Positions 35,034-44,900 of a DNA stretch of 64,000 nt are shown here, piece by piece. Numbering within the stretch: position 1 is the first letter of the stretch; every line of letters begins with the position of its first letter. The notes under the pieces are model-generated. The model searched no databases and was not told the origin of the DNA. It saw only the letters and a list, made by a program, of their open reading frames with translations. This DNA comes from Flavobacteriaceae bacterium (GTDB taxonomy: Bacteria > Bacteroidota > Bacteroidia > Flavobacteriales > Flavobacteriaceae): NCBI GenBank assembly GCA_018657955.1, contig JABHWD010000018.1, positions 124,001 through 188,000 of the forward strand. The letters are read 5' to 3'. The position numbers and the translations under genes were made by a program.

Positions 35034-37092
35034 ATTTTATAATTGTTTTGCTGGTCCAAACATTGTTTGCACTATTTACATCAGGATATTTTTTGTCAGG
35101 ATCTATAACTACAGAGGTTATTTCTTCTGAAACATCAACCATAAAAGACCATTCAACATTTCTTTTCCAAATCTCTACGGGCAAGTGTTTTAAGATCTTA
35201 TTGCCACTCGCTGTAGTTATTTCAATCTCTACAGGCATAGGAATTTTTTCCAGATTTTTTATGCTAATTATTGCACCGCGGATCTTCTTAAAGTTCTTTT
35301 TGTAAGAAACGTCCGTAACAGCCTGGTCTAATTTCCAGTTGTTTAGAACCCAAGACCTCCAGAACCAACCCAGGTCTTCACCTGAAACGTTTTCCATTGT
35401 TCTAAAAAAGTCATCAGGCCCAGGATGCTTATAAGCCCAGCGACGAACATATTCTTTAAAGGCCTCATCAAACCGCTCTTCTCCTAAAACACTGTTTCGC
35501 AACAACACAAGCACTTGTGCGGGCTTTTGATATCCTAAAAGCCCTAAGCTCATTTCTTTTAGGTTGTCAGGAGCACTAATCATAGGCTCCATTGGACCAA
35601 AAAACTCTTCCAATTGAGCAAGGCGCTGGCCTTGCTTTTGCATGTCTATTTCTCCCCTATAATACTCTCCATCGTTAAATTCCATTGTGCTTAACATATT
35701 AATAAAAGAATTAAAGCCTTCATCCATCCACGCATAAAGCCTTTCATTTGAGCCAACAATCATAGGAAACCAATTGTGTCCAAATTCATGATCTGTAACA
35801 CCCCATAAACCAGCCTCAGTTGCTTTATAGCTACAAAAAGACACCCCAGGATATTCCATTCCACCAACGATACCCGCAACATTTATTGCAGCAGGATAAG
35901 GATATTCAAACCACTTTTTTGAATAATGCTCAATAGATTGTTTTGTGTACTCTGTAGATCTTCCCCAAGCCTTATCCCCTATGCTTTCAACAGGATAGGC
36001 TGAGATAGCCATTGATTTTTCCCCGCCAGGGAGATTTATTCTTGCAGCATCAAGAATAAACGCAGAAGACGATGCCCAAGCAACATCTCTTGCATTTTCA
36101 ATTCTAAACTTCCAAGTGAGCGCGCCGCTCTTGCTCGGCCTACTGCTAGGGCTATTAATTTCATCTGCACTTCGAATAAAGACAGTTTCATCACTTTTTG
36201 TTGCAGCCTCCCATCGTTTTTCTTGCTCAGAAGTGTAAACATCAGAAGGGTTTAGCAGCTCTCCAGAACAAACAACAAGATGGTCTGAAGGAGCTGTAAT
36301 GTCAATATTAAAATCTCCATACTCTAAATAAAACTCGCCTGCTCCTAAGTAAGGAAGCGTGTTCCAACCATTTAAATCGTCGTACACACACATCCTTGGA
36401 TACCACTGAGCAACAGTAAAGAGCTTCCCGTTTTTTGTTTCCAACACACCCATTCTGTCTGACCCATAGTCTGGAGATGTAAAAGAAAAACCAATGTTTA
36501 GTTTGATTTTTCCGCCTTCAGCTTTTAAGGGCTTTGGCAGATAAACCTTCATCCGTGTTTCATGTATTTTATACTTCACCACACTTGTTTTTTTCTTCCT
36601 TCCTTTACCATCGGTAACGGAAACAGAAGAGATTTTAAAACCTCCGCTAAAGCTTTGGCCTCTTGCCCCATTCCTGCTTCCTCTTACAGGAATAATAGCA
36701 TTTCCCCTGGAGGTATCTTCAAAAAGGTTTTGGTCTAGCTGAAGCCACAAGAACTCAAGGGCGTCATGACTGTTGTTTGTGTAAGTGACTGTTTCGTTGC
36801 CAAAAATTTTATTTTGTGCAGCATCTAGCGTAACAGCAATATTATAGTCTGCTTGGTTTTGCCAATAATCGTGTCCTGGCTTTCCGCTAGCAGAGCGAGT
36901 AGGGCTCCCCGCATTGGAATAAAAACCGTTGGCAAAAACCTCAGTGTATTTATATGTAGATTTTAGGGAGTCTGGGCTTTCTTGTTTTTTCTGCATTGCA
37001 GCCCTTGGTCCTCTTCGTTCTTGAGATAGGGCGGCATTAACAAAAAATAAACTAACAAAAAAAGCAAAGAAAAAGTAAAAAGAGCTTTTCAT
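35032..37092 (-). CDS. M1 family metallopeptidase, secreted, long form
   Basis: 686 residues with a signal peptide (cleavage after about residue 23, ALSQE). Zinc site HEFGH at 435-439 with the Glu in WMDEGF, and GGMEYPG as the exopeptidase motif. Right after the signal peptide there is a short GPRAAMQKKQE segment that also occurs in the giant BNR protein at 41948-45235. It is paralogous to the M1 gene at 25053-26870. It has no T9SS tail, so a periplasmic place or anchoring by another route is likely. Confidence 0.9.
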   Translation of the reverse strand: MKSSFYFFFAFFVSLFFVNAALSQERRGPRAAMQKKQESPDSLKSTYKYTEVFANGFYSNAGSPTRSASGKPGHDYWQNQADYNIAVTLDAAQNKIFGNETVTYTNNSHDALEFLWLQLDQNLFEDTSRGNAIIPVRGSRNGARGQSFSGGFKISSVSVTDGKGRKKKTSVVKYKIHETRMKVYLPKPLKAEGGKIKLNIGFSFTSPDYGSDRMGVLETKNGKLFTVAQWYPRMCVYDDLNGWNTLPYLGAGEFYLEYGDFNIDITAPSDHLVVCSGELLNPSDVYTSEQEKRWEAATKSDETVFIRSADEINSPSSRPSKSGALTWKFRIENARDVAWASSSAFILDAARINLPGGEKSMAISAYPVESIGDKAWGRSTEYTKQSIEHYSKKWFEYPYPAAINVAGIVGGMEYPGVSFCSYKATEAGLWGVTDHEFGHNWFPMIVGSNERLYAWMDEGFNSFINMLSTMEFNDGEYYRGEIDMQKQGQRLAQLEEFFGPMEPMISAPDNLKEMSLGLLGYQKPAQVLVLLRNSVLGEERFDEAFKEYVRRWAYKHPGPDDFFRTMENVSGEDLGWFWRSWVLNNWKLDQAVTDVSYKKNFKKIRGAIISIKNLEKIPMPVEIEITTASGNKILKHLPVEIWKRNVEWSFMVDVSEEITSVVIDPDKKYPDVNSANNVWTSKTIIK

Positions 37093-37219
37093 TTATATAT
37101 TGTTTATTGTTATAGCAAGTGAATATAGTGGAAATTTTCAAAACAAAAACACAAAAGGCATTGGCTGCTATAAAATTCGTATATTCGAAAATCAAAATAT
37201 TAACTAAAAACCAAATAAA

Positions 37220-37993
37220 ATGAAAAAAATAAATTTAATTATTATGCTGCTAGCAACGCTAACAATATCAGCTCAATCTGTTACTGAGATTACATACCTA
37301 GATGTGCCGGCAACTAAAATTGCAAAATTTGTAGAACTACACAAAACAATTACAGACATGTCTATGGGAGAAGAAAGAACTCTTCAGGGGCAGTGGGTGT
37401 ATAGACATTGGTACGGCTCAGGACACAGTATTGTAATTCGCGATGTTTACAAATCTGTTGAAGATGCAATGACGGACGACGCTTTTGCAGTTCTTGGGAA
37501 AAACTACGACGCATTATCAGATGAAAAGAAAAAAGCAATGGACGGAGTATTTGACGAGTGGTGGAGTTATTTTGACGGCCACACTGATGAAATGAGAATG
37601 AATAATCCTGAGAAAGACTTTGTTGGAAAAGAAAATGTAGACTGGGATATACCTTTTGTTTTTGTTGTAGGAAGATACAATTCAAGTGGAGAATGGAGAG
37701 AAATGGCAGATGCTTTTATGGACTGGACAACAAGACCATCTGTTGAGAATGGACTTCAACTTGGAGGGGGAGTAACAATGCATTATAAAGGATCGGGCCA
37801 TGAGGTAGAATTCTTTAGTGGCTATAAAAACATAATGGAGTTTGCAGAGTCAGTAAGCAACCCTGGAGCAGACAATCCTGAAGCTAGAAAAAAGTTTTGG
37901 AGTCTTGTTGATGGCGCTCATGAAGATCAAATATACATACACGCTGGCCATATAGTTGACGGAGTATTTGATATAGCAGGAAAAGACAAATAA
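37220..37993 (+). CDS. Secreted protein of unknown function with an internal duplication
   Basis: 257 residues with a signal peptide (cleavage near residue 18-19, ISAQS). No family was recognised. The mature part looks like two copies of a roughly 110-residue unit: GSGHSIVIRDVYKSVEDAM (about 67-85) matches GSGHEVEFFSGYKNIMEFA (about 195-213), and the DGHTDEMRM and DGAHEDQIYIHAG segments follow at the same distance. This size and pattern would fit a dimeric alpha-beta barrel (Dabb/NIPSNAP-like) fold, but that is inference. Followed by a terminator. Confidence 0.8.
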   Translation: MKKINLIIMLLATLTISAQSVTEITYLDVPATKIAKFVELHKTITDMSMGEERTLQGQWVYRHWYGSGHSIVIRDVYKSVEDAMTDDAFAVLGKNYDALSDEKKKAMDGVFDEWWSYFDGHTDEMRMNNPEKDFVGKENVDWDIPFVFVVGRYNSSGEWREMADAFMDWTTRPSVENGLQLGGGVTMHYKGSGHEVEFFSGYKNIMEFAESVSNPGADNPEARKKFWSLVDGAHEDQIYIHAGHIVDGVFDIAGKDK

Positions 37994-38014
37994 TAATATT
38001 TGTTAAAATAAATT

Positions 38015-38044
38015 AAGCCTTTCTGAAAAGAAGGGCTTTTTTGT
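38015..38044. terminator. Rho-independent terminator
   Basis: Stem AAGCCTTTC (38015-38023) with GAAGGGCTT (38030-38038; one G-U pair), 6-base loop, then a T run. It lies between two converging genes and may act on both strands. Confidence 0.8.
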
Positions 38045-38045
38045 T

Positions 38046-39101
38046 TTATATAAGAGTAACACCAAGTCCAGGTGCCGAAACAGGACTCATAACGCCTTTT
38101 TTAATTACAAAGCCTCCTTTTACAACATCCTTTACAAGATCAAGGCTTCCGTCTAAATCTAAGTATTTTGTGTTAGGATAAGCGAGCGCAGCGTTAAGGG
38201 CGGCAGAAATACTAATAATACTTTCATCGTTACACCCCCACATTAGATCAATTCCTTTAGCAAGAGCTGTAGAGGCAATTTCACGAGCAGCAGAAATTCC
38301 CCCACACTTCATTAGCTTAATGTTATAAATTCCAGCATAATTCTGTGCAGAATATTTGACAGCATCAGCAGGGGTTACAATAGATTCATCAAGGGCTATA
38401 ATTTTTTTTAATTCTTTTGGAAAAGACAAATTTTCTTCTGGTCTTTCAACTTTTAAGGGCTGCTCAATTAATTCAATATTTTTGATAGAATTAAAAAACT
38501 TTAGGGTTTCATCAAAAGACCACCCTTGGTTTGCGTCAACTCTTATAACAACAGAATTCTTAAATCTTTCTTGGAGCTTTATAATGCGCTCAATATCTAT
38601 ATCTATTTGCTGGCCAAGTTTTACTTTTATATGCGTAAACCCAGAAGCACAATATTCTTCAACCTCACTTATGGTTTCTTTTATTCCTTTTATTCCAACG
38701 GTAATTGAAGTAGGTAGTGATGAGATTTTATTACCAAGAAACTTGCCTAAAGAAATATTAGATGCTTTACAAAAAACATCATGAAGAGCGATGTTATATG
38801 CTGCTTTAGAGCCAGGATCTCTAGCAAGTTGCTGGTCAATTAGATTGATGTTTTGAAAAAGAGTAGAAAGATTTTTTCCAGTTAGCTCATTTTTAAAAAG
38901 AACAGCATTTTCATAAGACTCCGAAGTGTCTATTCCAACAACATGTTTAGAAACACTTGCCGCGCCTAATCCGTAGAGACCATTGTTTAAAACGATTTTA
39001 ACAATTAAGTTTTGAATAGCCGAGGTTGTTTTATACGAAATTGAATACGGACGTGTTAGGGCAATATCTACTAACGAAACCTCTATGAAATCAATAGTCA
39101 T
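38046..39101 (-). CDS. Dipeptide epimerase (L-Ala-D/L-Glu epimerase type)
   Basis: 351 residues of the enolase superfamily. Active-site elements: HIKVKLG (Lys159/Lys161), metal ligands Asp189 (RVDANQGW), Glu213 (LIEQPL) and Asp238 (ALDES), and the second catalytic lysine in IKLMKCGG (261-268). This pattern is that of the AEE group that epimerises murein-derived dipeptides such as L-Ala-D-Glu. The 4-bp overlap with the DUF1611 gene supports a shared job in cell-wall peptide recycling or use. Confidence 0.88.
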   Translation of the reverse strand: MTIDFIEVSLVDIALTRPYSISYKTTSAIQNLIVKIVLNNGLYGLGAASVSKHVVGIDTSESYENAVLFKNELTGKNLSTLFQNINLIDQQLARDPGSKAAYNIALHDVFCKASNISLGKFLGNKISSLPTSITVGIKGIKETISEVEEYCASGFTHIKVKLGQQIDIDIERIIKLQERFKNSVVIRVDANQGWSFDETLKFFNSIKNIELIEQPLKVERPEENLSFPKELKKIIALDESIVTPADAVKYSAQNYAGIYNIKLMKCGGISAAREIASTALAKGIDLMWGCNDESIISISAALNAALAYPNTKYLDLDGSLDLVKDVVKGGFVIKKGVMSPVSAPGLGVTLI

Positions 39102-40183
39102 TTTTTTAGTGTTATAAGAATATCTGCTATTTCATCAACACCTTCTTCTAAAGGCATGAACACGGGTTTGTCTAGACTTTTAGAAATTGAGTTTTTACAC
39201 GCAACCAATTCTTCAGTAGTCATTTTTGAAGAACTTAAAGCAACGGCAAGCACATCCTTTTCATAAGCAGTAATCAAGTTAATTTCAGATTCAATACTAG
39301 GGATAATCGCTTCAACATGCTCCCACCCATCAAAGTATTTTCTTTCAGGAGAGTGCTGAAGAATAACGCCGTCAACACTGCAAGAAACCAAAAACTCTCC
39401 CCCGCAGGGCCCTGAAGGATTCCGCAATGCAGCCTGTCCTTCAATTAGGATAAAATCAGGATCTTTTTCTTTGTAACAACCAACAACAGCTTTTTCAAGC
39501 TCTCCAGAAACAAAGTCATTTAGGGTAGAATCAAAGATAAAACCATAATCCCAGCCTTGCATCCAGCCGGTTTGTCCAGTATAAATCATTTCAGCCGAAT
39601 AGCCTTTACTAATTAGCGCGTCGACCACCATCTTCGCAGTAGTGCGCTTGCCTAGACCGCAGTCAGTTCCCATAACAACAATTTTAGGGCATTTAACAGA
39701 AGCTATTTCTCCAGACCAGAAGCTTAGTTCTTTCCTTGATTTTATTTTTCTTATATCATGAATTATTACGGAATTTTTTTTAGCGCATGAGCTGAGCTCG
39801 TTATCAGAGTTTAGCATTGAGTGTAGGCCGTTAATTATTGACATTTTATGATTTAGAGCTAACAGGAGATCAGACTTCATTTCGTCGGGCAATAATCCTC
39901 CTGCAGAGGCAACACCAATAATACAATAGCCAGCCTCGACAGAGCTGCTTAGAAAGGAACTAAAATCTTTATATATTGGAATTCCAGAAGAGTTATTGTC
40001 TAAAATAATTTTTTCATGAGTGTCTAGAGAAATAAATTTTCCAGAAAACTTTTTATCTATAACAGCAACTATTGAAAACCGCTTAGATGCACGAATTAGG
40101 CCGTGAGCAGTCTTTGCAGATTTTGTATCAAACAGTCCGTTCGTTAAAACAACAGCTTTGCCAGAAATTTTCATATTAAACAA
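39098..40183 (-). CDS. DUF1611 P-loop protein
   Basis: 361 residues. A nucleotide-binding loop GTDCGLGKRT lies at 172-181 and an aspartate-rich LIEGQAALRNP segment follows; the N-terminal half is a Rossmann-like domain. DUF1611 proteins are often encoded next to dipeptide epimerases in Bacteroidetes, and their reaction is not established; an ATP-dependent step (kinase or ligase) on murein dipeptides is inferred from the neighbours. Alternative starts at Met4 are possible. It is divergent from the D-aminoacylase-like gene. Confidence 0.85.
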   Translation of the reverse strand: MFNMKISGKAVVLTNGLFDTKSAKTAHGLIRASKRFSIVAVIDKKFSGKFISLDTHEKIILDNNSSGIPIYKDFSSFLSSSVEAGYCIIGVASAGGLLPDEMKSDLLLALNHKMSIINGLHSMLNSDNELSSCAKKNSVIIHDIRKIKSRKELSFWSGEIASVKCPKIVVMGTDCGLGKRTTAKMVVDALISKGYSAEMIYTGQTGWMQGWDYGFIFDSTLNDFVSGELEKAVVGCYKEKDPDFILIEGQAALRNPSGPCGGEFLVSCSVDGVILQHSPERKYFDGWEHVEAIIPSIESEINLITAYEKDVLAVALSSSKMTTEELVACKNSISKSLDKPVFMPLEEGVDEIADILITLKK

Positions 40184-40285
40184 ATATATTCAATATTCAG
40201 ACAGAATAACAACAAAAAATATTAATCAAAAACATAATAAATTTTTTAGCTACTTTAGCTGTAAGACACTAAATTCTAAGACATT

Positions 40286-41899
40286 ATGAAAATTTTTTCA
40301 AACTATAAACTGCTGGTAATAATTTCTTTTCTTTTTTTTACCTGCCAGAACGAGCCTGTTGTGTGCGACCTTTTAATATACAACGGAACAATCTATGACG
40401 GGTCAGGAAGTGACCCATATATTGGCTCAGTAGGAATTACAGATGACAAAATTATATATGTCGGGAAAAACACAAGATTTGAGGCAGACACAATTATTGA
40501 TGCAACAGCTCTTTCTGTCTCCCCAGGCTTTATAAATATGCTAAGTTGGGCTTATTCCTCTTTGATGCAAGACGGAAGGTCTTTAAGTGACTTAAAACAA
40601 GGGGTAACACTTGAAGTTTTTGGAGAAGGAACTTCTCCTGGACCATATGTAAAGGATGGAGAACGCCATTCTTTTAAAGAGGCAATGGAGGCTTTAGAAA
40701 AGAGTGGAGTTTCAACGAACATAGCTTCGTTTCTTGGAGCAACTACAGCACGAATGATGGAGGTTGGCTTTGAAAACAGGCCTGCAACAGACAATGAAAT
40801 GCAAAAAATGAAGGAAATGGTTAAGCAGTCTATGGAAGAAGGGGCAATGGGAATAGGCTCCTCCTTGATATATGCGCCTGCAGACTACGCACCAACAGAA
40901 GAGCTTGTTGAGCTTTGCCGGGTTGCAGCTGAGAAAGGCGGAATGTATATTTCTCACATGAGAAACGAGGACAATTTGCTTATGGAAGCCTTAGAAGAGC
41001 TGATAACCATCTCTAGAGAGGCGGATATTCCCGCAGAAATATATCACTTAAAAGCATCAAGAGAGACAAATTGGCACATGCTTGATTCACTTATAAAAAG
41101 AGTTGAACAGGTTAGAAATGAAGGCCTGGAAATTACAGCAGACATTTACACATATAATGCAAGCTCGACAGGACTCACAGGGGTTATCCCAACGTGGGTT
41201 CAAGAAGGAGGCCATAGGGCATGGATAAACAGAATGAAAGACCCAAAAATTCGTCCACGATTATTAAATGACATTAAAAAACAACTTGCAGAACAACCTC
41301 CAGAAGGTATTTTAATGGTTGGATTTAACAATCCAGAAATGTCAAAAAAATACTTAGCAAAAACTATAGCGGAAGCAGCTAAAACAAGGGGGCAAAGCCC
41401 AGAAGAAGCAATAGTTGACATGGTTATTGAAGACGATAGCAGGATACAATGTATATATTTCAGTATGTCTGAAGACAATATTAGAAAAAAAATTCAACTC
41501 CCATGGGTTTCTTTTTGTTCAGACGCAGGCTCCTATTCTGATATTTCAAAAAACTTCAAAACCCATCCGAGAGCTTTTGGAAGTTTTATAAGGGTTTTAG
41601 GAAAATATTCAAGAGATGAAGGACTAATTTCTCTTGCAGAGGCAGTGAGAAGGCTTAGTGGATTTCCGGCAAAAAACCTTAAACTTAAAAGCAGAGGATT
41701 GCTTAAAGAAGGATATTTTGCAGATGTTGTGATGTTTGACGCAAACAAGGTTAACGACAAAGCAACCTTTGACGAACCGCTTCAGTTTTCAACCGGGGTA
41801 GCCCATGTTGTTGTAAATGGAACTCCCGTGCTACTAGACAGCAAGCACACAAACAAGTTTACAGGAAGATATGTAAAAGGCCCAGGATATACAGAGTAA
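40286..41899 (+). CDS. D-aminoacylase-like amidohydrolase lipoprotein, first metal motif missing
   Basis: 537 residues with a lipobox (Cys20, FFTC). Family pattern of N-acyl-D-amino-acid deacylases: DLLIYNGTIYDGSGSDPY opening, ISHMRNED, EIYHLKAS and the C-terminal LKSRGLLKEGYFADVVMFD. The first-strand motif HxH, which ligates metal in most amidohydrolases, is replaced: residues 81-88 read GFINMLSW. A subgroup with the same replacement is, from memory, known in Bacteroidetes and annotated as D-aminoacylase, so it may use one metal or another reaction. It fits with the epimerase and DUF1611 genes next to it. Confidence 0.85.
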   Translation: MKIFSNYKLLVIISFLFFTCQNEPVVCDLLIYNGTIYDGSGSDPYIGSVGITDDKIIYVGKNTRFEADTIIDATALSVSPGFINMLSWAYSSLMQDGRSLSDLKQGVTLEVFGEGTSPGPYVKDGERHSFKEAMEALEKSGVSTNIASFLGATTARMMEVGFENRPATDNEMQKMKEMVKQSMEEGAMGIGSSLIYAPADYAPTEELVELCRVAAEKGGMYISHMRNEDNLLMEALEELITISREADIPAEIYHLKASRETNWHMLDSLIKRVEQVRNEGLEITADIYTYNASSTGLTGVIPTWVQEGGHRAWINRMKDPKIRPRLLNDIKKQLAEQPPEGILMVGFNNPEMSKKYLAKTIAEAAKTRGQSPEEAIVDMVIEDDSRIQCIYFSMSEDNIRKKIQLPWVSFCSDAGSYSDISKNFKTHPRAFGSFIRVLGKYSRDEGLISLAEAVRRLSGFPAKNLKLKSRGLLKEGYFADVVMFDANKVNDKATFDEPLQFSTGVAHVVVNGTPVLLDSKHTNKFTGRYVKGPGYTE

Positions 41900-41947
41900 T
41901 AAAAACACTCTATAACCCCCAGGCCTTTAACAGTTTTTAAAAAACTT

Positions 41948-44900
41948 CTAATCTAGAAACACTGGCGCTCCAGCTTCTTCTAGTTTTTCCCCTAAAGAAT
42001 TAACTCTAGAAATAAAAGAATTCATTTTTGGCTTACTTCTGTCAAACATTTCTTTTGCCATTTCAAAACTTTGCATATGAAGCGCTGTTGGCCCATAGGA
42101 GTTGCCAAAATATCCGCCCCTAGCATTTGAAAGACGGTCCATTAAGGTAAGCCTGTCTTTTTCACCAACTTCAGCTTTAGCTGCACTTCCGCCAAATTCT
42201 TTTTGTAGAGAATGCATTTCTGAGCGAAGGACATACACAGCTTGTGTAAGTTCTGCGCGATCTGATTTTAAGTTTTTCAAACTTCTTTCATATGTAGAAA
42301 CTCTGGCCGTAGCTTTTTTAAACTTATGCTGATAAACACCAACAGCAGTAGTAAGCTCAGCAAGAGCTTGGCTGTACTCTTTGTGTTTGTCTGCAAGAGG
42401 GTTAGTTAAGACGTTTTCACGAATACGCTCAACCTCTAAACTAACAGGGCCTGCGAGCTCAGTTAAGTCCCCGCCAATTCTTTTATACAAAGAAACCTGA
42501 TATGTCCCAGGATCAACATTGGAAGACATTCCTCCTCCGCCACGAAAACCACCACCCCATCTACCTCTGCTCGGCACTGAAGAAGAAACGGTTGTTGTTG
42601 TTGAAACAGAAGAACGTAAACCCCAGTTTACCCTGTGAAGTCCTTTTCTAAGAGAGCTAGAAATCACGTCTACTAAATCCCCAGCACTATTTCTTATCAT
42701 TAGTACAGCTTCAGCTTTAGCTTCAGTCATTTCTTTATCTAAGGCGTCCCATCCAGGAAAGGGAACATCTTCTTTTTTAAGTTTTCTTTCTCTTTTTTGG
42801 CGCTTAGACTTCATACTGCTGTGTCCTTCAGACAAATAATACGTTATTGCCGTTCCATATCCAGGGTTTTTTGCAGTATAAGCAGCACCACCAGAACTTC
42901 CAGTACCGCCCATTATAGGGCTGTATTGAAGAGCTTTCCTTGGAGTAAATAAGTGAGCTTGTTTTTGTAAAGTTTGAGGAGAAAGATCTCTAAGAGGACT
43001 ATAGTCGTCCATTACATAAAAACTTCTACCAAAAGTTGCTAAAACTAAATCATTTTCACGCTTTTGAATAGCAAGATCTCTTATAGAGATTGTTGGCAAA
43101 CCATTTGAGAATTTATGCCATTTTTCTCCTTGATTCAAACTAACATATACGCCATATTCAGTGCCTAAAAACAAAAGATTAGGATTAACATGGTCTTGCA
43201 CTAAACGCCAGATTAAAGTTCCGTCTGGAATACCATTTACTATGGCAGTCCATTTTTTTCCACCACTAGTGGTTTTATACAGGTATGGGCTATAATCGCC
43301 AAACTTATGATTGTCTAAAGCCACATATGCAGTATTAACATCGTGTAGATCTGCTTTTATGTCATTTACAAATCCAGAAGCAGGAACGCCAGGAAGCTTA
43401 TCGACTGTCATTTTTGTCCACGTCATTCCCCCGTCTTTTGTATATTGAATTATTCCATCATCTGTTCCTGCATATAAAACATTTTCATCAATATTAGATT
43501 CAGCAAGAGAAGTTATTGTGTTATATGTAGACATTGCAGAGACGTCCAAAGCATTGTCAAAACTTTGAACCTTGCCCATTATTGGTAAGCTAAGTCGCTC
43601 TTCGTTTTTGGTTAAATCTGAAGATACTGTAGTCCAGCTATCTCCTCTATTTTCAGAGCGCCAAACTCTTTGTGTTCCGAAATAAAGACGCTTAGGATCA
43701 TGCTGGCTTACCAGAATAGGAGAGTCCCAATTAAACCTTTCATAAGGCTCATCGATTCCTTCTTGTGGCCGAATATTTACAGCCTCTCCAGTTGTTCTGT
43801 CAACTCGGTTAATATAGCCTTGTTGTGATTGAGCATAGACTATGTCTGGGTTTCCAGGCTCGGTTGCTGGCTGATGTCCATCACCGCCCAAAACAACATA
43901 CCAATCGCCGTTGGTTATACCATTTCTTTTAAAAGTTCTAGAAGGCCCTCCTTGAGTATTATTGTCTTGTGTTCCCCCATATATGTTATAGAAAGGCTCG
44001 GCATCATCTAAGGCCAGTTTATAAAACTGAGTTAACGGAAGATTTGCAACAAATTTCCAGCTTTTAGAGTTGTCAAAAGATTCATAAATTCCACCATCAG
44101 TTCCCATTAAAAGATAGTTAGGATCATCTGCTTTAAATGTTAAAGAGTGGTTGTCTGAGTGTTTTTTTGACTCGGTCATAGTGTAAAATGTTTTTCCGCC
44201 ATCTTCAGAAACTAAAACACGAACATTCATTAAATATATCATATCAAATTTGTACGGTGAAGCAATCAATTCCTGATAGTAATGAGGCCCTGTTCCGCCA
44301 GAAACAGTATCTGACATTTTTGACCAACTGCCTCCGCTATTAGAAGAACGATAAACAGCGCCCTTTCTACGGTCTAGTTCAATAGCAGCATATAAGACTG
44401 TTGGGTCCATTGGAGACATAGCAAGCCCAATTTTCCCCATATTAGACCTTGGAAGTCCTTTGTTCATTTTTGACCAAGTCTCACCCCCGTCAACACTTTT
44501 ATATAGTCCTGTTCCTGGGCCGCCATCTATTAGAGCGGCTACATTTCTGTGTTTTTGCCAGCTAGCAGCGTATAAAACATCAGGATTTGTTGGGTCAAGA
44601 ACCAGATCAGTAACTCCTGTCCATTCATTAATTTCTAAGGTGTTTTTCCAGGTTTTGCCTCCGTTAACACTTTTATATAATCCTCTTTCTCCTCCAGAGC
44701 TCCATTGAGGTCCCTGTGAAGCAACCCAGATAACGTTTGAATTATCAGGATGTATTATTATTTTTGAAATATGTTCAGATTTTTTTAATCCCATGTCTTT
44801 CCAAGATTTACCTCCATCCATACTGTGATAAACTCCATGACCAATGCCGATGTGTCTTCCTGCGACATTTTCTCCGGTTCCAAGCCAAATGGAAGCAGAA

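Noticed and set aside
41900-41947. Terminator between the convergent D-aminoacylase-like and BNR genes
   Set aside because: Only a 6-bp AAAAAC/GTTTTT pairing around a long loop could be found; no convincing stem.
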